From: Allomyces macrogynus ATCC 38327
Taxonomy: Eukaryota > Blastocladiomycota > Blastocladiomycetes > Blastocladiales > Blastocladiaceae
Direction: 5' to 3'
DNA length: 64,000 nt
NCBI GenBank assembly: GCA_000151295.1
Contig: GG745358.1
Span: 189,794 to 253,793 of the forward strand
This document shows, in pieces, positions 21,633 to 34,197 of the stretch. Under the pieces are notes generated by a model. It saw nothing but the letters and a program-made list of their open reading frames with translations. It searched no databases and was not told the DNA's origin. The position numbers and the translations under genes are program-made. Position 1 is the first letter of the stretch; every line of letters starts with the position of its first letter.

Positions 21633-23201
21633 ATGGCCAAGTACCTCGACCCGCCCGCCGCACGTGCCGACGGCCTAGAGGTCGAGTATGCGCGCACGGT
21701 GCACCTGTTCGACTTTGACGACAATGTCTTCCACATGCCGACGCCGATCCTGCTCTTCAACGACGAGGGCGAAACGTTCCGCGTCTCGACGGGCGCCTAC
21801 GCTGTCTTGAAAGTGCCCGAGAATCGTGCCTTGCGCCAGCTGCACAACTACCACGTGCGGTTCCCAGACTCACTGCTCGAGTTTGCCGAGAACCCGGACC
21901 AGGACGCAGAGAGTTTTTACCTGCGCGATTTGAAGAAGGCGCTCGAAATGGACGGAGATGATGCCGTTGAACCGACGCGTAGCGACTGGAAGGGTCCGCT
22001 CTGGGACCAATTTGTCGACGCGCTCGCGACCGACCCGGATAATGTCTGGATCATTACGGCACGCTTGCACGCTCCCGTGACTATCCACGCTGGTCTGCAG
22101 TATCTCGTTGACCTGGGCCTGCTCCCCGTTGCGCCCGCGCTCGACCGCATCTGGCCCGTGGCAAATGACGGGTTCCGCGCACGGTTCGACCAAGAGTTTG
22201 CGCCGGAGACGCTGCCGCATCTGCCAGGCGAGCCGCACATGCATTGGTCGACATTCAAGGCCGTGCTGATGCGCCACCTGCTCGATCGGTTTGCGCACTT
22301 CACGGAGGGCCGCACGCTGTGCAAGTGTACGTTGTTCGCTGCGCCTTGATTGCCGTCGTGTTGTGGCTCACATTCTCGATGATCTCCTGGAACAGACTCC
22401 GACGACGACGCCAAGAACGTCGAGGCGACGTGCCAGCTCGTCCCGACAGTCCTCGCCGACCTCGAGCCGGTGCACCCAATCGACTTCCAAGTCTACTCGA
22501 CGGCGCAGGTCCCCCTACCGTCCGTCACCTTCTTCACCTCCGAGCCCGGGATCGAATCGACGCGCGTGCCGTTCGCCCTCGACTTTGCCGCCGACACGCC
22601 CAGCGCTAAGTGGGCCACCGTCGACCTGCGGCTCAACACGTCGAACGCGCTGAAACTGCACGAGCTCACGACCCTGCTCGCGCCGCACTTTGCGTCCGTG
22701 ACGGCCACCGTCCACGACGTCCCGGAACCCGCCGCCGACCCGATCACCGTCATCCGGTACAAGGCGTCGACGGCGGGCGACGGCGTGCTCTGCGACGACA
22801 CGTCGCTCGAGATCCCGGCCGCGGGTGCCGACTCGCCGTCGGCAAACGTCAAGTGGGTGCTCGACACGCTCGGCGAGCACGCGGGCGAGCGCGCCATGTT
22901 CGTGTCGATGCTCGGCGTGCGGTTCCACGAGACGGTCGCGATTTACCGAGGCGAAGTGTGGGGCACGATCGTCGCGGACCCACGCGGTGGGGACCGGATG
23001 CCGTTCAAGCCCGGGTTTCTGCCGTGGTTTGTGCCCGACGGCGAAGAGTCGGGTCGCACGTTGGCGGAAGTTATTGCCGATGGCGAGAATTACGATGTGT
23101 ATAATGCCCGGTACATGGCGGTGCAGGATTTGCTGCGCGACAAGCCGTACGTGACGTGCGCGGTGCTCGAGGAGTGGACGGGCCCATTCCAGCAGGAGTG
23201 A
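21633..23201 (+). CDS. HAD-superfamily phosphohydrolase-like protein
   Basis: Two exons: 21633-22326 and 22396-23201 (intron 69 bp, GTACGT..CAG, phase 1), 499 residues. HAD motif I is HLFDFDDNVF near residue 27: the first two Asp of DxDx(T/V) are present but the fourth position is Asp then Asn. Motif II is VWIITARLHAP. The junction rebuilds YSDDDAKNVEA, the usual motif IV acidic pair followed by KN, as in HAD proteins related to the fungal 'Swiss-army-knife RNA repair-like' group. The C-terminal half (about 260-499) has no motif I recognise but looks well folded (IDFQVYSTAQVPLPSVTFF, VKWVLDTLG, FVSMLGVRFHETVAIYRGEVWGTI). Substrate unknown. It converges with the TMC gene, 159 bp between stops. 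Confidence 0.65.
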
Positions 23202-23360
23202 GTTGCGCGGCATTTGGTTTGGTTTTTGATTATTGCTCTTGTATCGATCGTAGCATAGTGTTAGGTAGATGTTTATCAAATTGGGATTCGTTTTGCTGGA
23301 GCGACGGCGTTTGTACTTCCACCGTCACTCCGAGTCCGCGAACTGCAAGTCGCACCTCGC

Positions 23361-26300
23361 TCACATCTGCACGCCGTAGTATCGAATGAGAGCCTTCTTG
23401 TCCTCGCGTTCCTACATGGGCGACGCAGCGTGGTCGTCAGAACACTGCCGTCGCACTCCAAGCGAAAAGGAGTGGAAAAACGCACTTCTTTGACCTCCTT
23501 TTCCAACTCGTTGAGTCGCGAGTTGCGCTTCTTAGAGACGGCCATCAGACCGTAGATGCACAACCTACCGTCACCAGCATCCGTTAGCCAAGTCGGGCTC
23601 TCGCTTCCCCACCCTCTCGCTCCGCGAACGTACGCCAGGAAGGCCAGCAACGGCCCAATCACGACAATCGACCCAATCAGGTTGAGTACCGACTTGCCCG
23701 CAATGTCGGTCATGGATTCAATGGCCTTGGGAATCACCGTGTAAGCGCCCTCGCGCGCGTTGAACGTGAGCGTGTATCCTGGGAACACGCGGTACGGGCC
23801 ACAGTACTTTGACGGCGTAATGTAGGTGACGGCAAACAGGATCGGTACGGCCATGAGCAGCAGCGTGAGCAGCATGAACATCAGAAACCAGATCACTTGC
23901 GCGTACGAGTTGTAGATGCGTCGTGGCGGGTCGGCAAACATGATGACTAGCGCGGTGTCGCGGTCATGAGTGAGAGGTCCCGGATGAGGGATTGAGAACT
24001 GGGGGGCAATAATAGCGTACTCGTCCACTTTTTCACGTAAAACATGACGGTCGTCGTGAAAATCGCCTGGAGCGAAATGATGGGCGCGTAGACAGAACCA
24101 ATCCAAATAATCGCCTGGCGGTAGACGAGCTCGAGGATATTGCTTGGCATATCAAACTCAAAAGTGCCCCAAATGCGCTTCGTGATAAACGCCGAGCAAA
24201 ACGTCGAGATGCTCGAGAGCACCACGTCAACCCACTGCAAGTTGAGGAACCGCTGCGCGACCGTGTGCTCCCAGCACGAGTAAAGATCGTGGTTTTCGGA
24301 GAGCAGCGAATCACCCATCGAGAACAGCATCAGGTAGATCGACGCAATCTTGATCAAGTAGGACCGCGCCAAGGTAAACCGCGATTCCGTCAGCGGGTCG
24401 GAATATTGCTCGAACGCGGCGAGCGAGGCAAATGCCGTGGGCAGGATCGCATTGAACACCGACACAAGGTACGGCGCAAAGGGCGTCGCCGTGGACTCGG
24501 TCGGGCAGTGGTCAGGGTGCGTGACGTTGCCCGAGAACACGTCCATGATGTTGAACAAAAATGTGTTGGTCGTCGAGGAGCACATGCGCACTGAGTCGAA
24601 AATGACGAGCCCGGCGGTGCTGAGCAGCGACAGGGACACAATGTTGGCCACGGCACGACGCAGGTAAATCAATGCGCGTTGCTTCCGAGTAATGTTGGCT
24701 TTCTGCGCCGCGAGCTCGGCGCTCGTCAGCAGCGTGCGCAGCGCCGTCGCCACGGCAAAAACTTGGTTTTGCCGAATGTCCTCGTTTTCGACGGCGTGGT
24801 TCCACGAAGCGAAGACGACCGCGGCAAACGGGTAGACGTCGTCGACGCCAATCCCAGTCGAGAATCCCGACTTGCGCACGTATTCGGATCGGATGCTATC
24901 AAATTTGTGGGTGGGGTCAGCAGCAGCACAAGTTCGTCGTACTCTCAGCCACTGGAAGGGAATTGTACCGGCGAATGATCACGATAAAGCTCAGGATCAC
25001 GGTCGTCAAAATGGCAAACACGTAGGCCAGGTCCATACGGTACCCTTGCAACATGACGGGCCGGTATGAGCTGTAGAACAGCGGCGTCAGGGACCACATG
25101 CCACTCCCCGCGAAAAACGACGTGAGCGTGGTCCATCCGCCCATCTGGTTCCAGATCCCGGCCGACATGGTCGTCGTCGTCGACACGTTGCCCCGCAAGT
25201 CGGCAAACGGATCGGCGAGCCCGAGAAACCCGACCACGAGCACGGTGCTGATCCATACCGTCGCCAGAATAATGTTGATGGCCAAAATGGATCGAGAGAG
25301 CAGAAAGTAGCTGGCAATCCCTGTGCCAAACCGGCCCTCGATAAACTTGAGCGAGCCAGCCCAGATGCGAATGATGCCGCTCTCATAGCGCCGCCGCCAC
25401 GACCCGAGCAGGCGTCCGCACTCGTGCTTGAACAGGGCAAACGAATTCATGGTCCGCAGTGTGTTCTCAATCTTGAGCCGCCGCTTCTTGCGTTTGACGG
25501 CCTTCGCGGGCCCGTCTTGGTTCTCGGGGTCACTTCCGTCCTCGCCCACCTTGTCCTCTTTGGACTGGCGCAGTTGGTTCAGACTCGTCGGCCGTCTCAG
25601 GTTGTTCTGCGACGCACGCAGCGACCTCAGCGACTTGTACGACCCGTACTTGTCAAAGCGCGACTTGATCGAGTTACTCTTGTTTGCGTGATCGTGATCG
25701 TCGTCGTCACGCAACGGCGCCGTTTCGAAACCCTCGCCCCGGAGCCCCGCCGCGTTGCGCAGCGTACTGCCCTTGATGGGCATCGTGTTCCCGCGCTTGG
25801 TCGACCCGATCGTGCCCGATGCTCCTGGTGCCGCTGCCGCGCCGGGTGCCGCCATCGCTGTACCCGTGACTGCACCGGCACCGGCACCCGCATTCGTGGA
25901 ATTGCCCTTGGTGTAAGTAAACGAGCTGGACCGGATCCGGGACGCCGACGGCGAATCGCCCTCGTCGCGGAACTTGATATTGTACGCCGAAATGAGCTTT
26001 GTCACTTGGCCATTGGCGTCGGCGCGGTTACTGGCCGCGCGGCTGCGGTTCAAGCCGCCGCCCGCCGTCCCAGACGCGGAACCCGTCGTCGCAGACCCGG
26101 GGTTCGTCGACAGTGCGGGTACCTGCGCGCCTGCCGACAGGTTCCCTGCTGGGCTCGGCGCGACAGCGGTTGACGGCGTCGAAGGTGACGGCAGGGCGCC
26201 GCTGCTGGCCGCAGGGTTCGTCGGTGCCGGCGCCGGTTGCGGGCGCACGGGTTTCCGCGACGACACGAGCCGCGCACGTTTGGCCGGCTCGACCTTGCCG

Positions 26301-28318
26301 CTGGTTGGCGTCTGCGGCTGCGCCTGCGGCGTCGGCTGCGACGTTGACGAATCCGAGGTGCTCTCGGGCGACTTGGTCGGCACCGTCTTGATCACGAGGT
26401 CTCTGGACTTGAATTTGCCCATGCTCTTGCCCTTGAGCTGGGCATGACCGCCCTCGGACATCTTGCCGCTGGACGACGCCGGCAGGTCCTGGTCGCTATC
26501 GAGCAGGGAAATATTGGGCTGGCTGCCCATGGCCGCAGCGTCGTGTTCGTCTTTGGCCCACGTCATCGGTGCGGGCTGCCCGGGAAGCACAGTGAACTGG
26601 TACACCTTGAGCGGCGTCTCGTGCCCGTTCCCGCGCTCGCCATCGGTCCCATCGCTCTGCTCCGACTCGTCGTACTCGGACGAGTACTCTTCTTCCCCCT
26701 CTTCCTTCTCCTTCTGCCCAACCTCCTCATCCTGCGCCTCCATCCCCGCGGCCCCCTCGCGATATACCACCTGCGACTGCCCATCATCATCCAGCGTCGT
26801 GATCCCCGGCATCGAACCTAAACTCGTGATCCCCGGCAACGACGACCGCGACGCGATCGCCGACAGCGTGTTATTCGCCGATGAATCGGCCGAACTGAGT
26901 GTGACGGGGATCGGGGACGCGTCGCGCTGGATCGACCGAAACGAATTCGACTTGACCGACTGGATCGACTGAATCGCCATTTTCAGGTCCTTGGGCGGCG
27001 CGGTTGCGAATGGGCGGCCCATCAGTGATGCGGGTTCCACCAGGGCACCGGGGGCGGCGGTGCCGGCGTCGGGGAGAGAGGAGACGGATTGCGAGAGACC
27101 GACTGGGTCGAAGGCGCCGGAACTGCCTTGTGCGGCGAGACGCGCGGCGGAGCGGGCTTGTGGGTTCTTGCGCGGACTGCGTGATTTTTTCGGGTTCGAA
27201 GGTGACGGCGGGTCGGCGGGAGCGGGTGTCGGCGAAGCGGGGCGCGCATCAGGCGCAACGGGTGAAACGGGTTCCCGCGAGACGGGGCGCATCTCAACAA
27301 CTACGGCGGGTGAAGCGGGTTTCGGCGAGACTGGGCGAACTTTGGGAGCTGCAGTGGGTGGGGCGGGTGTCGGCATGGCAATGCGTACGTCGGACCCCGC
27401 AAGCGGGGCAGGTGGCGGGATCGTGTCGTGCGAGAACATGAACGGGCTCGCCGTGACACGCACACGCTCTGGGTTCACTTGGCCCGCCACGGGGCTCGTC
27501 TTGCTGTCCACGGGGGACGCCGATCGTGCAGCAGGATCTGCAGGGATCATAAACGGGCCTATCATGATCGGCGTCGCGGGGCTCACCGGCAACGGGACCG
27601 ACTGCGGTGAGATCAAACCGGCCGACGCTATCCTCGACTCTGGCGACGCGGGAATGCGTGGCGAGTCCGACGGCAGCGACGACTGCGAGTGCACACCAAC
27701 ACCACTACGAGAACTCACAGGAGCAGCGGAACTGGAGGGAGCTCCGCGCGGCAAATCGGGCGTCGACCGGGACCCGTGCTGGTCGGGTACGTGCGCCGCG
27801 AGCGAGCGGTTACTCGAGCCGGCAGCTGGTTGCACGGACATCTTCGACCCGGCCTGCGACGGCGGGAGCGGCATTTGCGGTGGCAGTTCGGCCAGACTGG
27901 ACACGATCCCGCTGCGCGAGCTGCGCATCGAGAGTGTGGGTCGTGACGAGGGCCGTGACGGCGGCATCGCGTGTGCTGCTGCCTCGGCGCCGGTCAGCTG
28001 GGCGGTCGTCCTTCGTGCATCGAGTGGGAGGGATCTCCGACTGTCGGATGCCGGGACCGAGGCAGCACTAGTTGTGGACGACATCGGGACGGCGTCGTCG
28101 GACTCGAGAGGATAGTCCGAGTCATCGTCGTCGTTGAGCTGTGACGTAGCGACCACATCGTCGTCGACTGGAACCACGTCGCGGCCGCGGCCGGGTGGAG
28201 AGCCCTGAAATAATGGACCAGAACCAAATCATCAGCTTGATTCCTGGGTTGCTGTACAGGGAACAGTCGAGCCGGATCGTCGAGAACTGACCTCTCGAGG
28301 CTTGGCGCGCCGATCCAT
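23361..28318 (-). CDS. TMC (transmembrane channel-like) protein with very long disordered N terminus
   Basis: Six exons: 28318..28292, 28204..24969, 24895..24021, 23946..23634, 23564..23486, 23411..23361; introns 69-87 bp; 1526 residues, phases consistent. The first exon is 27 nt (MDRRAKPRE) with a GTCAGT donor. Residues about 10-930 are Ser/Pro/Ala-rich and disordered, with acidic and SP-repeat tracts, then a basic stretch. The membrane part begins near residue 970 (SILAINIILATVWISTVLVVGFLGL), with further helices around VDDVYPFAAVVFASW, and contains the TMC signature CWEHTVAQR followed by FEFDMPSNILELVYRQAIIW and APIISLQAIFTTTVMFYVKKW. The last helix crosses exons 4 and 5 (VVIGPLLAFLA|LCIYGLM), followed by a Lys/Glu coiled coil. 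Metazoan TMCs are pores of mechanotransduction complexes. A role in zoospore membrane sensing is inference. Confidence 0.88.
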
Positions 28319-28628
28319 TATCGCTTGACGAGCAGCACAACACCCGTCCGTCCAGTCCAAGGAAATGCTGGGGCGTCAAGCGGATTGCAGAAGGTCGGGC
28401 AGCTGTCGTGTCAATCGTCGATCCATGAACTTGAAAGGCGCCGGCAGCAGAGGTTAGTGCTTTTGCGTCGAATGGAGGTCTGGTTGTAGCGGCTAGCCAC
28501 AAACGTGACCGCGCTTGATAAATCCCCCGCAGCCCAGCCTCCATCCACGGCCTTACCCATGCCGACCCTTGCCAAGAATACCGGTATACTGAACAATCCG
28601 CAACCCCCCACCACCAGCCCTTCAACTC
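28319..28628. other. Short intergenic region TMC / VPS54
   Basis: About 310 bp: 5' flank of TMC and 3' flank of VPS54. No gene seen. Confidence 0.4.
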
Positions 28629-31600
28629 TCATTCGGTGGCCCCGCCCTTCATAAACGTCATCTTCTTCATCCAGTCGGTCGCGATCTGCTTGGTCTTAGT
28701 CGCGGCCTCGCGCGCAACCGCCGCCGCCGTGTCCGTCGTCACCGCATGCATCGCCCCTGGTGGCGCACCACTGCCCGTTGCCATGTGCGGTGCGGCCCCC
28801 GGCAATGTCGAGCTGCTGTTGGACACACCCGCGGCCGTCGACATCGGCGCGTAGTTGCCCGTGGGTGCCGGCGCGGACGTGCCTCCTGTGGGCCCGCTGG
28901 TGCCCATGAAGCTCTTGATGTTGAATGACGACATGGAAGTCGGGAACTTCATTCCCGCAGCGGCGGCGGAACCGGCGGTGGTGCTGCTCGTGGAGGCGGG
29001 TGCTGGTGACGGTGCGTTCGGCAAGTCGTGCAATGGTGGTGGTGGCGGCAAAGGCCCAGTCGACGGCGGCACCGGCGACATGTTCCGCGCTGCGGCCACG
29101 TTGGCAGGCCCCGTACTCGCCGACCCCGACAGCGACGCGACCGACCCACGATGATGATCGCTCGAGGGCGACGCCGTCCCACCAGCATGCCGCGGCATCG
29201 TCCCCTCGGGCGTCCCCGGCGCAGGCGCAGGTGCGACGGGCGACTGCGGGACCGCGGACCGATCAAGGATGCGCATGTTGTTGACGACGACTTCCAAGCT
29301 GGACCCGGGCCCATCGACCCCTTCGAGCGCGTTCAGTTTCCGGATAAAGAATTGCACGTCGATCAGGAGCGCGTTCTTGGCGGCGACCGAATACAGCCGA
29401 ATCCCTTGCACTTCGTGCTCGAGGTGCACACTGTACGCGCGGAAGACGGCCTGCATCACAGACCGCAGCGTCTCGCCGGGCAAGTACCGCGACAGGACCT
29501 TGTGCAGGGTCGTGGTTTCCTTGACGAGAGCTTCCATCGAGGGCGTCGGAGGCGGGAGCGTCGCGGCATGTTCGTCCGGCACGGGCTGGGATTCCCAATC
29601 GACGGCGCCGAATGCGTGGCAATGGAACATAACGCGCTCTTCCATGATCGCGACCAGCTTGGCATACACGCCCTGCTGGTGATCGGCGTAGTCCTTGAGT
29701 ACGCGGTCGTACTCGGTCAAGAACACCGTCTGCTTCTCGACCATCGCGTGCGCAATCGCGCGACGCAAGTGCGGGATCAGCGCCATGACCGCGGCAAGCG
29801 ACTGTGCCGTGATCGCCAAGTGCTTGGCCGTGATACTCTTGAGCCCGGCCGACTGGACCGCGCCGGCACCCAAAATCATGTCACACGCGCGCTTATTGAA
29901 CAACTTGAGCAATTCCGTGACCTTTTGGTGCACGTCCATGGCGAGCGCCGGAATCGTGTCGAGGCACTGCAAGTACTCGCTCAGCATTTTACCAAGCATC
30001 AGTACGACCGAGGCCACGGGGAACTGGTCGTCACCGACAAACAGGTACTTGTTGTTGGCCGTCAGCGATTGCAGCGACCCGTTCGAATCACTATGCAGCA
30101 TGCGCTTCCGCCGGGAACTCGCCGTCGCCGTCGCCACGCCCGCGGAGTTGGGACTCGCCGGATGCGCATCGACGATCGCGTCAGCCAGGACCTGGAAATC
30201 AATCAAGACATCGGACTGCCCCCAATTCTCGTTTTCAATCAGCATCCCAAGCTGTTTCATGCGTTCCATGTGGAAGTGCGTCATGAACGCGCGTGACTGC
30301 GCCTGCAATGCCGACTTGAGCCCAGTCGCCGCATGGTCCTGCAAACACGCTTCGGACTCGCGAATGAAGTCGGACGCGAGCTGGTAGAGCCGCGTGTAGT
30401 CCTTGAGCGACAATTGCGCCGATTGGTCGCCACGTGCCGTGAGCAGTGCCGCGCACCGCGAGTGGCACAGGTCCGCGACAACGTGCGTCACTTGCCGCGA
30501 CGCCGCGACAAATTGCCGGAATGGCGGCGAGTCGGTCGGTGACGCGGCGGCGGTGGTGCGGGTGGGTGGGCTCGGGGTCGTGCTGGTGCGGCACGAGGAA
30601 GAGGTGTCGACTCGGGGCGGCGAGTTGGGTAACGGGGGTGGAGGTGGTGGCGCCGGGCTGGTTCTGGCCCCGACCATGTCCTTGTCGCCGCCGACGGCCA
30701 CGTGCTGCGCGTCGGCGAGCTTGATGCAGGCTTCGAGGACGCGGTGCAGGTCGGTGACCATGTGGATGTAATCGTCGCACACGCGGCAGACGGATTGCAG
30801 CACAGCCATGAATTCTTCGAGCGTGAGCGTCTTCATGGTGCGGCTGAGTTGGCTATTGGAGAAGAAAGTCAATTCGGCAACAATGAGTTTCACGAGAACA
30901 AATTCAATGCGTACTGCTTGTTGGCCGGTGATGCCGTCGGCTCGACCAGGGTGTCTGGTGGGTAGCTCTGCAGCGGCGCGTAAGTTCAAGAACTCGAATC
31001 AAGCCAACCTGGAAATCACCATCCGTACCTTGCGAATCGTCTGGTTGACCTCGCCGAGCAACTTATCCTGGTACGTCGTAATCGCGCGACTCAACCCCTC
31101 GATCCGAATCAACCCGACCACGAGCGGTGCAAGCCGGTGCTGCAACTCGTTGCGCGCCAAGTGCGGGACCCGAGTATGATTCAGCAGAGCATCGCACAAG
31201 TCGGCCTCCATCGACTGTCCAATTGTCTTGCTCAAATCGAGCAACTTGACCTTGAACTGCCCCATGGTCTTCACGCCGCGCAAGTCGCGCAATCCGGTCC
31301 CGGCCAACGCCTGGTGCGACTCGGCAATCAAGTCGAGCGCACCGACATAGTCCCCCTGCTGCAGGAGCACCTGGATCATCGGGTAGGCCTGCCGCACGGC
31401 CGACATGGCCTTGACTGTCTCGTATAACTTGGCCACGTTCTGCCGGCGCTGCGTCATATAGACTGTTTCGAGCGCGCGTTTCGAATGGACCAGCGCCAAC
31501 GTCTTGAGCTGTGCGTCGAGCTGCTGAATCTGCGCGAGGCACTGCACGGTCTCGTCATGCAACGCGTTCAAGTTACTCAATGCGGTGAAAAACGACGTGG

Positions 31601-32396
31601 ACCGTTGCGAGATTTCGCGGACCAGGTGCGCCTCGATGATTTCCAGGTGCCGTGAGAGCGGGAACTCGAGCGCGTCCAAGTCGCCGAGCTCGATGCCCGT
31701 CGTCACGAGATCAAACACGCGCGGGTTCTCCATATTGAAATCGTCCTCGAAAAACACGCGCGGGACCGCATCCAGCGGATCGAGCGGGTGGCCCGGCGGC
31801 GGTGGTGGTGCCGGCGCGGGAGTCGGCGCGCGGGATCCCGACGCCGAGGCGCGGCCGAGCAGGTTTGACAGCGGCACGCTCGGCGAACTCGCCACGTCCT
31901 CGTCCGCCCCGGCAGCCGCCAAGTGTGTGACCGGCGCGTGCAGTGCCGGCGCGCCCTGTGTGACCGCAGCTACGCCTTCGATCCGGTGGTAGTGGTACCG
32001 GTCATAGTACCCGGAAATCGCCTTGATGTAGGCGTCAAAGTCGGCGAGCCGCACTTTCTTGATGGGCACGGGCGGGACGTGTGCGCCGCCGAGATCGAGT
32101 TTCCCGAATTTCGCGGCTTTCGGGTCGTTGAGCACGCCCGATAGCGACATGAGTTGCGCGGCCGAGGTCGTGAACGACGGCGAACGGCGGTAGGCTGGCT
32201 GGGGCGAGCCGGATGCGGCGGGAGAGAGCGAGCCGGACGTGGTCGTGCTGGATAGACCGCCAGAGACGGTCGAGGGCCGCGGCATTCCGCGCATCGACGT
32301 GACGCTCGTGTCGGGACTCGCGGTGCCGCCGCCGCTGCCGGGTGGCGCGGGGGACGCGCGCGGTGTCGTTGACGAGGAACGACCGAAAAAGTTCAT
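28629..32396 (-). CDS. VPS54: VPS54, GARP tethering-complex subunit
   Basis: Two exons, 32396..31029 and 30965..28629 (intron modelled as 63 bp, GTACGG..GAG, phase 0), 1234 residues; the acceptor is the least certain point, with others between 30966 and 30850. The N-terminal half has the VPS54 pattern: a Ser/Pro-rich leader, PVPIKKVRLADFDAYI, FFEDDFNMENPRVFDL, EIIEAHLVREISQRS, ALETVYMTQRR, AYPMIQVLLQQGDYVGALDLI. The C-terminal half matches the conserved Vps54 domain: KSALQAQSRAFMTHFHMERMK, LLIENENWGQSDVLIDFQ-type block, DDQFPVASVVLMLGKML, FNKRACDMILGAGAVQSAGL, YADHQQGVYAKLVAIMEER, LHKVLSRYLPGETLRSVM. VPS54 with VPS51-53 tethers endosome-derived vesicles at the trans-Golgi. After residue about 1010 the tail is low-complexity (Pro/Ser/Thr). 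Confidence 0.9.
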
Positions 32397-33316
32397 GGTT
32401 TCGAGAGCGAGACGGCGCGGATCAGGTGGAGAGGCAAGAGGGGCCCGTTAGGCGAGCCAACGAAGACAATCGTGGGGCCAGCCCAGGGCGGTCGAGGGTG
32501 CAAAACCGGTTCGTTGATCGCCGACAACAGATTCGCGGCGCAGAAGAACGGGCACAGCAATGGCCCGTGGCGGTTAATAAATGGCGGCTAAAAGGAGCAG
32601 GACCAGGACAGGGTACAGAGCGCGGTCAGCGTCCATGATCGTGGCACGCATGCGCATCGACGGCGCATCGACAGCAGCAGCCGTCGGATCATGTTGACCC
32701 GCCAGCTCGACGCCTGCACGCCCGCCACCTTGCGAAATCCTCCCCCATTGCCCCCTCGCGGAGCATCATGCTGGAAATCCGAAATCCAAAGCAATTTTTG
32801 CTGTTGGGCTGCGCGGATGTCGGCTTGGGCGCAACAGCGAGCAATCACGGCGCGCTTTCCTTGCTGCATCGGGTCCAGGCAGCGTGCTGGTAGTTGGTCG
32901 GGCGCGCAGGCCGCAACAGGCTCCGGAAATCGTGATTTGAACTTGCAATACCTGAAGTGCAGGCAGACGGGTGCCCGTGTCCGTCCATGCCGGGGCGCGA
33001 TTGCAGACTGCTGTTGCTCTCTGGTGCAGGCTGGCGAAGGAGAGGAGCCGCTGGAGCGCGTCTTGATCTCATCGCGACCACGTGACTCTGACCGACCCAC
33101 TTCTCCTCACGGTCTCATTCTCGAGCTCGCCCGTGCTCTGCAGCTCTGCCCTCCTCTCGTCATCGACCGGCCAGCCTTGAACCGGGCAGCGATGGAATAC
33201 AGAGTGGATGTGGTCTCTTTTGGAACGACGTGGCTCGAGTTTGGTATGACAAAGAGAATGGATTACGCGGGGCACGAGACAAATACAACAGCAGGAACAC
33301 ATCGACCAAGCAGATC
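32397..33316. other. Intergenic region VPS54 / FAM32A
   Basis: About 920 bp containing the VPS54 5' flank and FAM32A 3' flank (both minus). No gene recognised. Confidence 0.45.
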
Positions 33317-33914
33317 TTAGCCCGGGCCGACCTAAAGACGCATTCGATCGGCATGGGATCAGATCAGTCAACGGCCGAGCAGGCGTACGAGGGGTGAGGT
33401 GATGCAAACGCACCTTTGGAATGTCATGGTGCTCGGAGAGCGACTCGAGATACTTGTTGAACTCGTCAACTTTTTCCTTGTGGCTCTTGGCGGCCATCTT
33501 GGCGATGCGCTCGCGTTGCTAGCCGGGACCGAACCGCGTCAGTTACGACCATCGCCACGCAATCGAGAGCAACGTTCTTATCACGTACGCGTTTCCTCTG
33601 CGCCTCCTCAAATGCAATCTCGGCTGCCGTCTTGGTAGCGACCACGACAGGCGTTGACGGGCGTGATGACGATCGATCCTCGGCCTTGGGCGCACTCGAC
33701 GAGCTCTCTTTCCTGTCGGCAGACTTTTCCTTCTTGTCCTTCTTTTTCTTCTTCCTGCTCGGCAGACACCAATTGGCGTCAGTGACATTCGGGTGAAATG
33801 TAATTTGAAACGAGCGTCGTCAACGCACCTGATCTTGCCGTCGGAAACGGTCGTGAGCTTGGGCCCCTTGAGTTTGAGGCCACCCTTGATCACGTCGCCG
33901 TAGAGGTCCGACAT
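33317..33914 (-). CDS. FAM32A-like spliceosome-associated protein
   Basis: Four exons: 33914..33829, 33754..33589, 33518..33414, 33331..33317; introns 70-82 bp; 123 residues, typical for FAM32A (about 112). N terminus DVIKGGLKLKGPKL matches the FAM32A 'GPLKLKG' motif, followed by a Lys-rich tract (RKKKKKDKKEK) across the first junction. The core is AAEIAFEEAQRKRQRERIAK, and the C terminus KSHKEKVDEFNKYLESLSEHHDIPKV is the strongest family match. The last exon is only 15 nt (VGPG, stop). In human spliceosomes FAM32A reaches into the active site during exon ligation and stabilises the 5' exon; the same nuclear role is inferred. Divergent from the borealin-like gene, about 280 bp apart. Confidence 0.9.
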
Positions 33915-34197
33915 GGGAGTGGCGTTTGGCGCGGTGAACTCAGTGATTTGGGACGGCTTGCTGTCCAAAATACGGGTCCGTGTGGTCACACGCTTGGTCC
34001 AATCGCGTCGTCTGGTCGGAAACTCCTCTCTCGTCGAGCGCGAGCCGCTTTTGCAGCAAGCCGACGTGTCAGTGACCGGACTGATGTCGAGGACTGGAAA
34101 TACTTGTCAGGCTATTGTGGGGCAGGCTTGCACAGAGTAGAGGTGCGGTAGGGCCGATCACGGGTTCGATCTGTCGAAACTATCCAACGTCGAGTCC

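Noticed and set aside
30850..31010. Alternative VPS54 acceptors (including the strong-looking ccaatag near 30862)
   Set aside because: They require a phase-2 donor; only a weak GTTGGC or a donor that deletes conserved sequence would fit. The 63-bp phase-0 intron was preferred, with low certainty at this point.
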